Assembly (NCBI RefSeq): GCF_000769915.1
Contig: NZ_JRLV01000007.1
Span: 1-64,000, forward strand
Length of the DNA: 64,000 nt
From: Flavobacterium beibuense F44-8
Lineage (GTDB): Bacteria > Bacteroidota > Bacteroidia > Flavobacteriales > Flavobacteriaceae
Reading direction: 5' to 3'
A program made the translations under genes and the position numbers. Under the pieces are notes generated by a model. The model was not told where the DNA came from and searched no databases. It saw nothing but the letters and a program-made list of their open reading frames with translations. This document shows positions 25,727 through 34,473 of the stretch, in pieces; position 1 is the first letter of the stretch; the number at the start of each line of letters is the position of its first letter.

Positions 25727-26254
25727 TTATTCCATGAAGTCTTCATACTGCAACGATTTTTGTTTTACGGTTTCCTTTACTTTTTCCAGGCATTTGTGCT
25801 TTTGTACTGTAGCCGACCTACCTCCCGAAAAACCGAACCTTTGTGCCAGTTTTTCGGCATCCAGTTTTTCATAATAAAAAGCCGATAGCAAATCCATACA
25901 CTTTTTACCGGTTGTACTAAGCAGGTGCATCAGTTTTGGAGTGGCAGCTTCGGTATAATTGTCATCAATATCGGCAAAAGGGATATCCCCGTTGTACATT
26001 CTGGTCACCTCATCAAAGCGTTTACTCCACAAATGTTTTGAGATTCCCATTATATAAGCCTGTTCGTTGCCAGGGACTTCCCTCCCGTTGTGAATATGCT
26101 CCATATAAACAACAAGGGTATCATGGAAAACATCTTTAGCCTCATCGGGAGTTCCTCCCCTTTTTGCAACATAGCGTGCTACGGCAGGGAAAGCTTTTAT
26201 ATATAAAGCCTCCAGTAATTCTGCGCGGGGTATTGTTGGATTATTTATAGCCAT
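25727..26254 (-). CDS. ECF-type RNA polymerase sigma factor
   Basis: A 175-residue sigma-70 family protein of the ECF size class. Region 2 is at about 12-85 (DEAKDVFHDTLVVYMEHI, then GISKHLWSKRF). Region 4 is at about 115-165, with a helix-turn-helix ending GGRSATVQKHKCLEKVKE. It heads a minus-strand run with the small partner protein (7-nt gap) and ClpP (93-nt gap). The 54 nt upstream show no TAnnTTTG box, which may mean that it is transcribed from its own promoter type. Confidence 0.88.
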   Translation of the reverse strand: MAINNPTIPRAELLEALYIKAFPAVARYVAKRGGTPDEAKDVFHDTLVVYMEHIHNGREVPGNEQAYIMGISKHLWSKRFDEVTRMYNGDIPFADIDDNYTEAATPKLMHLLSTTGKKCMDLLSAFYYEKLDAEKLAQRFGFSGGRSATVQKHKCLEKVKETVKQKSLQYEDFME

Positions 26255-26308
26255 ACTACATGGTGTTTATATATATGTGCCAAAAGTGAGGCAGATATCA
26301 CCATAAAA

Positions 26309-27838
26309 TTACTCTATTTCTAAAACAACTACCGAAAAAGGAGGAATTTTTACAGTTAATTCCTCTGCTTTAAGCTTCATATCATGAAATATTTCCGGTT
26401 TAATAATTTCGGGATTTGCAAAAGTATTATGGTCATTCATATCTTTTGAGGTAAGTATCCTTCCCGATACTTTTTTATATTTTTTATTGGTGGGTATAGT
26501 AATGGTTTGCGAAACCTTATTATCTACATTTACTAAAGATATATGAGTTTTACCGTCTTTTATAGATGCTGATGCAGTAACCGCAGGTATACTCTCTGCT
26601 TTATATGTAAAATTAGCAGAATTGACTTCCAGAGGTACAAGCGTTGCATCCTGATGAACCTTATACATTTCCATTACATGATAAGTAGGTGTTAGCAGCA
26701 TCTTTTCGCCATCAGTTAAAATAACAGCCTGAAGCACATTTACAGCCTGTGCAAGATTTGCCATTTTTACCCGTTCGGCATGATTATTAAAAATATTAAG
26801 ATTCATCCCGGCGATAATAGCATCACGCATTGTATTTTGCTGATAAAGCACTCCTTTATTGTCAGCCGGATCAGTATCATACCAAGCTCCCCATTCATCT
26901 ACCACAAGTGCTATTTCCTTTTTTGGATCATATTTATCCATTATTTCAGAGTGCTTCTCAATTTGCTCATTCATAAACCATGATGCCTTCATGGTATTAA
27001 AATATTCCTCATCGGTAAAATTCGTTGCTTTCCCTTTGTTATTCCAGTCTACTACAGTATAATAATGCAATGCAAGCCCCTTCACTAAATTTTTTGGAAT
27101 CTTTTTCATTAATGTTTCTGTCCAGTTATAATCGTCTCCACTGGCTCCCGAAGCAATCCTGTAAAGTTCCTTATCATTCCAGTTTGACATAAAAGTGGCG
27201 TACTTCCTATACACATCAGCATAATAATCAGCCGTCATGTTACCTCCACAGCCCCAAGCCTCATTACCTACTCCCCAAAACTTAACATTCCATGATTTAT
27301 CCCTACCATTATCACGACGCATATTACTCATGGGGCTTGTCCCTTCAAAATTTACATACTGTACCCAATCGGCTAATTCCTGAACCTCGCCGCTTCCCAC
27401 ATTACCTGCTAAATAGGGTTCAGCCCCCAGCACTTCACATAAATTTAAAAAATCGTGTGTACCAAAACTGTTATCTTCGGTTACCCCACCCCACCACATA
27501 TTTACTATTTCAGGACGTTCTGTTTTTGGCCCCACCCCATCTTTCCAATGATATGTATCGGCAAAACAACCTCCGGGCCAACGCAAATTAGGTATATTAA
27601 GTTTCCTTAAGGCTGCAATAATATCATTACGCACACCATTTGTATTCGGAATTTTAGTGTTTGATTCACCAACATATATACCGTCGTATATACATCGCCC
27701 TAAATGTTCGGCAAAATGTCCATAAATGTGACGGCTTATTATAACAGTATCATTTTGTGGGGCAAAACGTATGGTGTTTTGTGCCCAGCCTGTTATTCCA
27801 TAAAATAAAAACAGATAAAAAAAGTAATGTTTTTTCAT
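26309..27838 (-). CDS. Alpha-L-arabinofuranosidase, GH51
   Basis: A 509-residue exported glycoside hydrolase that cleaves terminal arabinofuranose from arabinan or arabinoxylan. A signal peptide (1-20, ending GWAQ) leads to a (beta/alpha)8 barrel with acid/base Glu193 in GVGNEAWG and nucleophile Glu315 in VVDEWGAWY. The WPGGCFAD motif is at 87-94. A C-terminal beta domain follows from about 390. There are no SusC/D or other CAZyme genes nearby, so it is an isolated enzyme rather than part of a polysaccharide utilisation locus in this window. Confidence 0.94.
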   Translation of the reverse strand: MKKHYFFYLFLFYGITGWAQNTIRFAPQNDTVIISRHIYGHFAEHLGRCIYDGIYVGESNTKIPNTNGVRNDIIAALRKLNIPNLRWPGGCFADTYHWKDGVGPKTERPEIVNMWWGGVTEDNSFGTHDFLNLCEVLGAEPYLAGNVGSGEVQELADWVQYVNFEGTSPMSNMRRDNGRDKSWNVKFWGVGNEAWGCGGNMTADYYADVYRKYATFMSNWNDKELYRIASGASGDDYNWTETLMKKIPKNLVKGLALHYYTVVDWNNKGKATNFTDEEYFNTMKASWFMNEQIEKHSEIMDKYDPKKEIALVVDEWGAWYDTDPADNKGVLYQQNTMRDAIIAGMNLNIFNNHAERVKMANLAQAVNVLQAVILTDGEKMLLTPTYHVMEMYKVHQDATLVPLEVNSANFTYKAESIPAVTASASIKDGKTHISLVNVDNKVSQTITIPTNKKYKKVSGRILTSKDMNDHNTFANPEIIKPEIFHDMKLKAEELTVKIPPFSVVVLEIE

Positions 27839-28255
27839 GAATTACAAATTTGTTATAAATCTATTTGCAATATAGTCATTTTGACAACATGGTGTTTGTT
27901 TGTAATTTTTATTCTATGAATTTTACATATCTCTATATTGTTTAATGCCTTGCAAAACATACATCTCAACCCATTATCACAGCTTTTTTAATTACATCAT
28001 TCGGAGCGCTTGGCTCTTTTTAGTCCGCTGTAACACTTAGGCTACTTCAAAAGGTAATACATAATGATAGGCAGGCGGTAATGTGGTAGAGAAAATAACC
28101 AATACGGATAAAATTTTGAAGGAAGTCCTATAGAGACTTTAACTATAAAGAAGTCAAAGGCATTTAAATTACCGCTATTTATATTTTAAACTACTCTTTA
28201 TACTATTTTACATACGCTTACAGTTATTATAGCTAAACGCCAACACTGTAAAATA
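27839..28255. other. 417-nt intergenic region, no gene seen
   Basis: Between two divergent genes. The only structure I see is a small hairpin with T-run (GAGC...GCTCTTTTT at about 28005-28019, plus orientation), too weak to call a terminator. No TAnnTTTG box is well placed for either neighbour. Confidence 0.4.
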
Positions 28256-29116
28256 ATGATAACCAAACACTTTACTATTCTCTTTATAACCCTTAGTCTA
28301 ACTTTTGTGAGCTGTGGTAAAAAAAAGGAAGAGCCCGTAGTTAATCATGAAACAGCCTTAACCGATACTACTAAAACAAGTCTGCCAGTAAATAATATAG
28401 TTTTTGATACAATGGCCAAAACCATTCATGTTTATGTGGCACTGTGCGACAATAAATATCAGGGTATAGTACCTGTACCAAAAGCAATAGGTAACGGTCA
28501 GGATCCCGATAACAACCTGTACTGGGGTTGTGGTTATGGTGTAAGGACATTTTTTAAAAAGAGTACCGAATGGAAGCTTCTTAAAAAAGAGAAAAAAGAC
28601 ACTCTAATAATGGAGCGACTGGTGTTTAAACACACCTCTAAAAACTATTACCTGATAGCTGATGCTTATAATGGTAAATACATAAAACAATGCACCAAAG
28701 ATTTTTTAAACAGTAGCGCAGGTAAACTTAAAGATACTCTCAATGTAAACGGAACAACACTGGGCATTGCAGGAAACTCCAAACTTATTACCTACACAGG
28801 TCATGACGGACTAATGGATTTTAATCTGTATGACGATTATACCAATACCGATGGTAAAAAACGGGATGTTATTATACTGGCCTGTTACAGTAAAAGCTAT
28901 TTTGGCAAACATTTAAAAAAAGCCAATGTAAATCCCTTAATATGGACAACAGGACTTATGTGCCCGGAAACCTATACCCTGCATGATGCTATTACAGGTT
29001 ATATAAAGGGCGAAAACAATACTCAAATACAACAGCGAGCGGCCGCCGCTTACAGCAAATACCAAAAGTGTAGTGTAAAAGCTGCCGAAAATTTACTTGC
29101 TACGGGTTGGGAGTAA
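28256..29116 (+). CDS. Lipoprotein with clan CD protease-like His/Cys motifs, unknown function
   Basis: A 286-residue lipoprotein with signal peptide ending FVSC (Cys20). The body opens with KTIHVYVALCDNKYQGIVPV, then NLYWGCGYGVRTFF. Two later motifs stand out: LITYTGHDGLMDF with His183 and VIILACYSKSYF with Cys210, each at the end of a predicted strand. That order and setting resemble the His-Gly and Ala-Cys dyad of caspase/gingipain-type clan CD enzymes, though no protease family is recognised. It converges on the DUF4421 gene with a 2-nt gap. Confidence 0.72.
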   Translation: MITKHFTILFITLSLTFVSCGKKKEEPVVNHETALTDTTKTSLPVNNIVFDTMAKTIHVYVALCDNKYQGIVPVPKAIGNGQDPDNNLYWGCGYGVRTFFKKSTEWKLLKKEKKDTLIMERLVFKHTSKNYYLIADAYNGKYIKQCTKDFLNSSAGKLKDTLNVNGTTLGIAGNSKLITYTGHDGLMDFNLYDDYTNTDGKKRDVIILACYSKSYFGKHLKKANVNPLIWTTGLMCPETYTLHDAITGYIKGENNTQIQQRAAAAYSKYQKCSVKAAENLLATGWE

Positions 29117-29118
29117 TT

Positions 29119-30012
29119 TTAAAAATCAATATGCTTTACAAACGACATCTGGAAATTGATTCCGGTAAAGTTTAGGTCATTTTCGCCATCAGGGTATACT
29201 ACTTTATTATTAACCAGTACGGTTGCTGCAAGAGCCCAGTCGTTTTTATGATACACACCAGACCATCTTCCCAAAGCCGTTGGGTAGGCCTCCAGCTTCC
29301 AGTCCTTGAGCATATCGGGGTCGTTACCCACATTGACTCCGGCAGTAAGTATACCCGTAAGCAGCCAACGTTCGTTAATAACCCAAGTATAGGCATATCC
29401 CGCATTTACACCAAACTGAAGGTTATCCAAATGATTGGGATCATTTTCCCAAAGTTCGCCACCCGGATTGATCCTGAAAAGATAAGCACCTCCGCCAAGT
29501 ATAAAACTTCCTGCCGACTTCAGTTGTATTTCACTTTGCTGAAAAGCCGCCTTAGTGGAGAATTTATCCCCTTTAAAAACATAGGCAAATTCGGCTCCAA
29601 TATTTCTAACCGACATATCAGGGAACAGTTGAATATCATCATTATTATCACTATAAAACCCTTTGTATTTCTGGTAAAATAAATCCAGTACAAAGTACCT
29701 GCCATAATGGTGTAATTGTATATCTACAGCTTTCGTATCTCCCTGCCTTTTATCGGCAAGAGGCGTAAGCCCAAAGTTATAGCTAAGGTTAATTACCGTA
29801 TTCTTTATTGCTATCCCAGCCCCTATCTTTAAAGGGTTGTTGGGCATGTATTCCTTCTCCTCAGTACTCAGCTGAATGCTGTTTTGCGTTAAAAAGCCGG
29901 TAAGCATTACCCTTTGCGGATATTCGGCTACATAGGAGGTATCGACTTTCGCCTGACCCAAAACCAGATTAGTAAACAATAACAAAGTAATAATAGCGAA
30001 GTATCGCAGCAT
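29119..30012 (-). CDS. DUF4421 outer-membrane beta-barrel protein
   Basis: A 297-residue exported protein. A signal peptide (1-20, LVLGQA cleavage region) is followed by alternating amphipathic strands (NTVINLSYNFGL, FSTKAAFQQSEI, LQFGVNAGYAYTWVI) and a C-terminal strand ending in Phe, typical of an outer-membrane barrel. The pattern matches DUF4421, widespread in Bacteroidetes and of unknown function. The ATG at 30012 lies 38 nt downstream of an exact -7 box. Confidence 0.82.
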   Translation of the reverse strand: MLRYFAIITLLLFTNLVLGQAKVDTSYVAEYPQRVMLTGFLTQNSIQLSTEEKEYMPNNPLKIGAGIAIKNTVINLSYNFGLTPLADKRQGDTKAVDIQLHHYGRYFVLDLFYQKYKGFYSDNNDDIQLFPDMSVRNIGAEFAYVFKGDKFSTKAAFQQSEIQLKSAGSFILGGGAYLFRINPGGELWENDPNHLDNLQFGVNAGYAYTWVINERWLLTGILTAGVNVGNDPDMLKDWKLEAYPTALGRWSGVYHKNDWALAATVLVNNKVVYPDGENDLNFTGINFQMSFVKHIDF

Positions 30013-30050
30013 GACTGATGATTTATGTAAAGTCTTTCTGATAAACGGTA

Positions 30051-30058
30051 CAAATATA
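30051..30058 (-). promoter_or_regulatory. -7 promoter element of the DUF4421 gene
   Basis: TATATTTG on the minus strand matches the consensus exactly. A TTG lies 13 nt upstream, closer than the usual 17-23. Confidence 0.45.
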
Positions 30059-30137
30059 GGCTTAGTATTTTCAAAAGGAGATTAACTACCATTTAAGAGA
30101 AGAAAATATTTGGGTTAAAAAAATGCATATACTTTAA

Positions 30138-30149
30138 TATGCATGCATA
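30138..30149. promoter_or_regulatory. Candidate MarR operator TATGC-AT-GCATA
   Basis: A perfect palindrome (14 nt at 30137-30150, preceded by TTTA). The same motif with a different centre overlaps the marR promoter at 36819-36830. An extra half site ATGCATAT lies at 30123-30130. It lies 187 nt upstream of the acyl-CoA ligase ATG and 80 nt upstream of the DUF4421 -7 box, so which gene it controls is open. Confidence 0.55.
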
Positions 30150-30335
30150 TAAAAAGCAGATAATGCAAAACCAAACGTGACTTTTGTTGAACTTAAAATC
30201 AAAAAAACGCAGCATTAAACCAACCTATTTACATAGTTATCAAAAGGTTACTTATTAAACTTAGCATAATCTCAAAAAAATTGCTTTTTATCATATATTT
30301 TCATAATTTGCATTAAGCAATTTTTAACAATACAC

Positions 30336-32117
30336 ATGAACACTATCACCCGTTTATTCGATTTTCCTTATTACCAGTTGGAAAAGTATAATTTACCCGA
30401 TGCGCTTGTTACTAAATACGGTAACGAATGGGTAAAAACATCAACACAGGAATATGTAGATAAAGCCAATGCTTTTTCCCGCGGGCTATTAAGGTTGGGA
30501 ATCAAGAAAGACGACAAGATAGCTGTTATCTCCTCTAACAACAGGACCGAATGGCATATAGCCGATATTGGCATACTGCAAACCGGTGCACAAAACGTGC
30601 CTATTTACCCTACAATTAGCGAAGAAGACCAGGAGTATATTTTAAACCATTCGGGTGCTACACACTGTATTGTTTCAGATCAGGAACTGTATGACAAGGT
30701 AATGTCTATTAAAGACAAAACCCAACTAAAGGAGGTTTATTCCTTTAACGACATACCGGGCTGTAAAAGCTGGAACGAAATACTGGAACTGGGTAAAGAC
30801 GACAGTAACCAACAGGAAGTTGAGGATATTAAAAGTACCATTACCGAAAACGACCTTGCTACTATAATTTACACATCGGGTACTACAGGTAGACCTAAGG
30901 GTGTAATGCTTTCGCACAAAAACATTGTATCTGATGTTTTAATGAGTGCCGAAAGGGTTCCGTTTGAGGCAGGTAAATACAGGGGGCTTAGCTTTCTCCC
31001 TATTTGCCATATTTATGAACGAATGATACTTTACCTTTACCAATACTATGGCGTGAGTACTTACTTCGCGGAATCTATTGAAAAGGTTAGCGATAATATT
31101 AAAGAGGCTACACCCGATGTTATTACGGCCGTGCCAAGGCTTCTTGAAAAAGTATATGATAAGATTATTGCCAAGGGTAGCGAACTTACGGGAATTAAGC
31201 GTAAACTATTCTTTTGGGCAGTTGAGGTTGGCCTTGAGTACGAACCTTATGGTGCAAATGGTGCCTGGTATGACTTTAAGTTGGCTATTGCCCGTAAACT
31301 GATTTTCAGTAAATGGAAAGCAGGACTTGGTGGCAGACTTGGACTTATGGTAAGCGGTAGTGCTGCCATACAACCAAGGCTGGCACGCGTATTTGCTGCA
31401 GCCGAAATTCCGGTAATGGAAGGTTACGGACTTACGGAAACTTCTCCTGTTATTGCCGTGAACGATCAGCGTAACGGCGGTTTCAGAATCGGTACGGTAG
31501 GTAAACCATTAAACGGACTGGAAGTTAAGATTGCTGAAGACGGTGAAATACTTTGTAAAGGCCCTAACGTAATGATGGGATATTACAAGGATGAGGAAAA
31601 AACAAATGAGGTTATGACCGACGGATATTTCCACACTGGGGATATCGGGGAAATTGATAAAGATGGTTTCCTTAAAATTACCGACAGGAAGAAAGAGATG
31701 TTTAAAACATCGGGAGGTAAATATGTTGCCCCTCAGCTTATAGAAAATGCCATGAAACAGTCGCGCTTTATAGAGCAGATTATGGTAATAGGCGAAGGTG
31801 AGAAAATGCCTGCCGCATTTATACAGCCTGACTTTGAATTTGTAAAAGAATGGGCTTCGCGCAAAGGCATTAAAGTAAGCTCTAACGAGGATATTGCCAA
31901 TAGTAAGGAAATACACGACAGGATACAAGAAGAGGTAAGCGACATTAATAAGAAATTCGGACACTGGGAACAGATAAAACGATTTGAGCTTACTCCGGAA
32001 TTATGGTCGGTTGACGGTGGAGAAATGACCCCTACCCTTAAACTAAAGCGTAAAGCCATTAAAGAAAAGTACCAAAAACTGTATGACAAAATATACCGCA
32101 CCGAAGGTGACAGATAA
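30336..32117 (+). CDS. fadD: Long-chain fatty acid-CoA ligase
   Basis: A 593-residue AMP-forming acyl-CoA synthetase that activates fatty acids for beta-oxidation or lipid synthesis. The AMP-binding P-loop IIYTSGTTGRPKGVMLSHKN is at 177-196, EGYGLTETSP at about 364-373, and the TGDIGEIDKDGFLKITDRKK hinge follows at about 434-453. Length and the FACL-type linker (GKYVAPQLIEN) fit the bacterial long-chain class. The candidate MarR operator upstream links it to the fad operon at 36.9-43.3 kb. TAATTTG at about 30304 may be its -7 box. A terminator follows. Confidence 0.92.
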   Translation: MNTITRLFDFPYYQLEKYNLPDALVTKYGNEWVKTSTQEYVDKANAFSRGLLRLGIKKDDKIAVISSNNRTEWHIADIGILQTGAQNVPIYPTISEEDQEYILNHSGATHCIVSDQELYDKVMSIKDKTQLKEVYSFNDIPGCKSWNEILELGKDDSNQQEVEDIKSTITENDLATIIYTSGTTGRPKGVMLSHKNIVSDVLMSAERVPFEAGKYRGLSFLPICHIYERMILYLYQYYGVSTYFAESIEKVSDNIKEATPDVITAVPRLLEKVYDKIIAKGSELTGIKRKLFFWAVEVGLEYEPYGANGAWYDFKLAIARKLIFSKWKAGLGGRLGLMVSGSAAIQPRLARVFAAAEIPVMEGYGLTETSPVIAVNDQRNGGFRIGTVGKPLNGLEVKIAEDGEILCKGPNVMMGYYKDEEKTNEVMTDGYFHTGDIGEIDKDGFLKITDRKKEMFKTSGGKYVAPQLIENAMKQSRFIEQIMVIGEGEKMPAAFIQPDFEFVKEWASRKGIKVSSNEDIANSKEIHDRIQEEVSDINKKFGHWEQIKRFELTPELWSVDGGEMTPTLKLKRKAIKEKYQKLYDKIYRTEGDR

Positions 32118-32120
32118 GAT

Positions 32121-32148
32121 ATACTCCCCAAACCGGGGAGTATTTTGT
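32121..32148 (+). terminator. Intrinsic terminator of the acyl-CoA ligase gene
   Basis: Stem ATACTCCCC (32121-32129) with GGGGAGTAT (32135-32143), then TTTTG. Confidence 0.88.
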
Positions 32149-32159
32149 ATAAAAACACG

Positions 32160-32558
32160 ATGAAAAAACTACTTTATATATTACTACTCTTACCCTTTGC
32201 TACAATGGCTCAGGAGATACCCACAGTTAACGGTTACAAAACCTACCTTGATAATAAACAGGTAGATATTACCCATTATTTTATAGATCCGGCTAATGTA
32301 GCTAACGTACATACAGATAAAACCAACAAAGAAGTACACATTACCCGTAAAGAACAAACCGAACTGGTATGCCTTGCAGATATTTTAAAAGAGATTAATA
32401 AAGACGGGGCAAATGCTGTTATTGTGGTAAACGACAATCTTATTCAAAAGCCTGAAGCTTACTATATGGAAGATAATTCTTTATCTTCTATGTCTATAGA
32501 GAAAGTAAATGAAGTAACCCGCATTAAAATCACAACTAAGAATGTGGGTGAAAATTAA
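32160..32558 (+). CDS. Secreted protein, TonB-plug-like
   Basis: A 132-residue exported protein; the ATG at 32160 gives a signal peptide ending TMAQ (about 1-18). The C-terminal half (ANAVIVVNDNLIQKPEAYY...VTRIKITTKN) resembles the short plug-like domain found in flavobacterial TonB-related secreted proteins, without a barrel. Function is unknown. The next gene overlaps its end by 17 nt, so the two are translationally coupled. Confidence 0.65.
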   Translation: MKKLLYILLLLPFATMAQEIPTVNGYKTYLDNKQVDITHYFIDPANVANVHTDKTNKEVHITRKEQTELVCLADILKEINKDGANAVIVVNDNLIQKPEAYYMEDNSLSSMSIEKVNEVTRIKITTKNVGEN

Positions 32559-32892
32559 TTTCAAACCAGTTACACTAATCCTAATACTATTTACACTTCT
32601 AAGTTGTGGGAGTACTGTAAAAAGCAGGAATGAAGCCCAAAAGGAATTTGAAGCAAAACTGGCATCGCTTAACAGTTTTCTAAACGGAGAACCCGACACC
32701 AGCCTGAGAATAATAGGAACCATTAGCTTTTTTGAAAAAGTAACAGGTATAATGTCGGAATCAGATGGTAGTGATATAGGTAAATTCAACCCTACAAAAC
32801 AGGATTATTTAAACTGGCAACAATGGTATGAGGTAAACAAAACTAAAATATACCTAGACAGTGATACCGGAAAAATTGCAGTAAAACAATAA
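32542..32892 (+). CDS. Small lipoprotein, unknown function
   Basis: A 116-residue protein with signal peptide ending LLSC (Cys22) and a mainly helical mature part rich in Lys and Asp. It starts at the ATG at 32542, or at the GTG at 32548. It overlaps the preceding gene by 17 nt. No family is recognised. Confidence 0.62.
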   Translation: MWVKINFKPVTLILILFTLLSCGSTVKSRNEAQKEFEAKLASLNSFLNGEPDTSLRIIGTISFFEKVTGIMSESDGSDIGKFNPTKQDYLNWQQWYEVNKTKIYLDSDTGKIAVKQ

Positions 32893-32940
32893 CAAACTCT
32901 TACTTATCCATTCAATATTATTTTTAATCATTTGGATTAA

Positions 32941-32969
32941 TTTGATAAATTAGTGCTTTAATACATTTG
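32941..32969 (+). promoter_or_regulatory. Bacteroidetes promoter abutting the 32971 start codon
   Basis: TTTG (32941-32944) and TACATTTG (32962-32969) at 17-nt spacing form an exact consensus. The -7 box ends one base before the annotated ATG at 32971, so transcription would begin at or after the start codon. See findings. Confidence 0.6.
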
Positions 32970-32970
32970 C

Positions 32971-33435
32971 ATGATACCTTACAAACGCTACATCATACAA
33001 TCACAATTAAGCTTTGACGAAATTATGAGCAGGCTTAACCGCCTTACGCAAAGTGAAAATTTATGGAAAATCTTTCCAAATAAAAAACAAAAATATTTTA
33101 CCGGCGCGGTTCAAAAAAACAGCTTTAAGATCATGGAAACATCGGGGGCTACAAAAAAGTCTGTTGTAAAGGGCACGGTAACACCAATGGGCAACCATAC
33201 AGTTATTGAGTTTAAAATCAAACTCTCCTCAGGTCTTATACTACTCCCACTTTTGGTTACCGGTTGGTTTATTTACCTTAACTACAGGAACGATACATTA
33301 ACCGACATTTATCTTGCTATAGGCTCATCGATATTAGTATTAATTATATCTCTATGGACTTATTACAATAATTCCTTACTACTTAAAAAAAACCTCGTTC
33401 CCCTTTTTACCGAAGCAACTCCAGATAAAGAGTAA
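32971..33435 (+). CDS. Two-helix membrane protein, unknown function
   Basis: A 154-residue protein with a soluble beta-like N-terminal half (IIQSQLSFDEIMSRLNRLTQ, then VVKGTVTPMGNHTVIEFKI), two helices at about 88-106 and 114-135, and a charged tail. The domain start pattern suggests that the ATG at 32971 is right, but the strong promoter directly against it makes an internal start (Met19, 33025) or a leaderless mRNA worth testing. Confidence 0.6.
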   Translation: MIPYKRYIIQSQLSFDEIMSRLNRLTQSENLWKIFPNKKQKYFTGAVQKNSFKIMETSGATKKSVVKGTVTPMGNHTVIEFKIKLSSGLILLPLLVTGWFIYLNYRNDTLTDIYLAIGSSILVLIISLWTYYNNSLLLKKNLVPLFTEATPDKE

Positions 33436-33501
33436 AACTTTATTTATATTTTTTTGTTATTTTCGCTAGCCTAAAGAGAAAATCAATCCACACCGCTTAA
33501 A

Positions 33502-34473
33502 ATGAAAAAAGCATTATTCGCACTATTCCTGTTAGCAATCGCACTACAAAGCTGCGACACTAAACCAGAAACCGTTTCAAATAACGATATAGACCCAAAA
33601 CTAAGGGAAGTTATAAAAGCCAAAAACGACAGCCTTTTTGAAGCCCTTTCTAACAGTAGTACAAAAGTATTTAGCGTATTGGGGTCTGACAGGTTTAACG
33701 AAAATCTAACGGCAAACCTAAGCGATGTAATTTGGCCTTTTAGAAAAGGAATGCTGGAAACAGATCATGAAGTGTATGAGGAGTTTTACAGCAAACATAC
33801 CAAAGTAAACCATGAAGCTACTATACTATCATCACAGCATAACTATAAGTTACAGTTTGTAAACCAAAATTACGAAACCTATGTTTCGCTTTTAAAAAGT
33901 ACCTACAGGGATGTTACCGATTATCTTGTTACCGTTATTTATGAAAAAATAGATAACAAATGGAAAATTACTCACATTACTATGGGAACACTTGGCTCAT
34001 ATGATAAAGATGCCAATGACCTTTTTAATGATGCAAAAAAATTTCATGATAATGGTTATGATATAGATGCCTTACATCATGCCAGCATGGCAAAAGGATC
34101 CCTTGAGCCTGCTAAAAACCTTATTAAGTATAATTTTGCAAAAGATATTGATGATTTTGGCGAAAAGTTATCTAATGAAATTAACAGAACTTACCCGTTA
34201 CCGGATACGCTTTTCCAAATTCAAAGTAAACCTGTTGTTCTTGATCTTAAAGTTGTACAAAATGCCGAAGGTGTTTTCCCGCTTATAAGCTATGAGAGCC
34301 AAATACCGCCAAACGATGAAACATCACTAAACAATGAGTTTGAAGTAGTGAAAAAAGAGATTCAGAAAAAATACAAAATAGATTATAGTCAAAAGTTCGT
34401 TTACTACAGGGCTTACAACAAAAATGCACAGGGACTACTATCTGAAAGTAAAACCTTTACCGAGACGAAGTAA
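33502..34473 (+). CDS. Lipoprotein, unknown function
   Basis: A 323-residue lipoprotein with signal peptide ending LQSC (Cys18). Residues 50-160 resemble an NTF2-like fold (FEALSNSSTKVFSVLG... VTVIYEKIDNKWKITHITMG). The C-terminal half is a second alpha/beta region. The kptA start codon overlaps its stop by one base, so the two are translationally coupled. A link between an envelope lipoprotein and an RNA 2'-phosphotransferase is not obvious. Confidence 0.7.
   Translation: MKKALFALFLLAIALQSCDTKPETVSNNDIDPKLREVIKAKNDSLFEALSNSSTKVFSVLGSDRFNENLTANLSDVIWPFRKGMLETDHEVYEEFYSKHTKVNHEATILSSQHNYKLQFVNQNYETYVSLLKSTYRDVTDYLVTVIYEKIDNKWKITHITMGTLGSYDKDANDLFNDAKKFHDNGYDIDALHHASMAKGSLEPAKNLIKYNFAKDIDDFGEKLSNEINRTYPLPDTLFQIQSKPVVLDLKVVQNAEGVFPLISYESQIPPNDETSLNNEFEVVKKEIQKKYKIDYSQKFVYYRAYNKNAQGLLSESKTFTETK

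Noticed and set aside
28005..28019. Small GC hairpin followed by T5 in the 27839-28255 gap
   Set aside because: The stem is only four pairs and no plus-strand gene precedes it.
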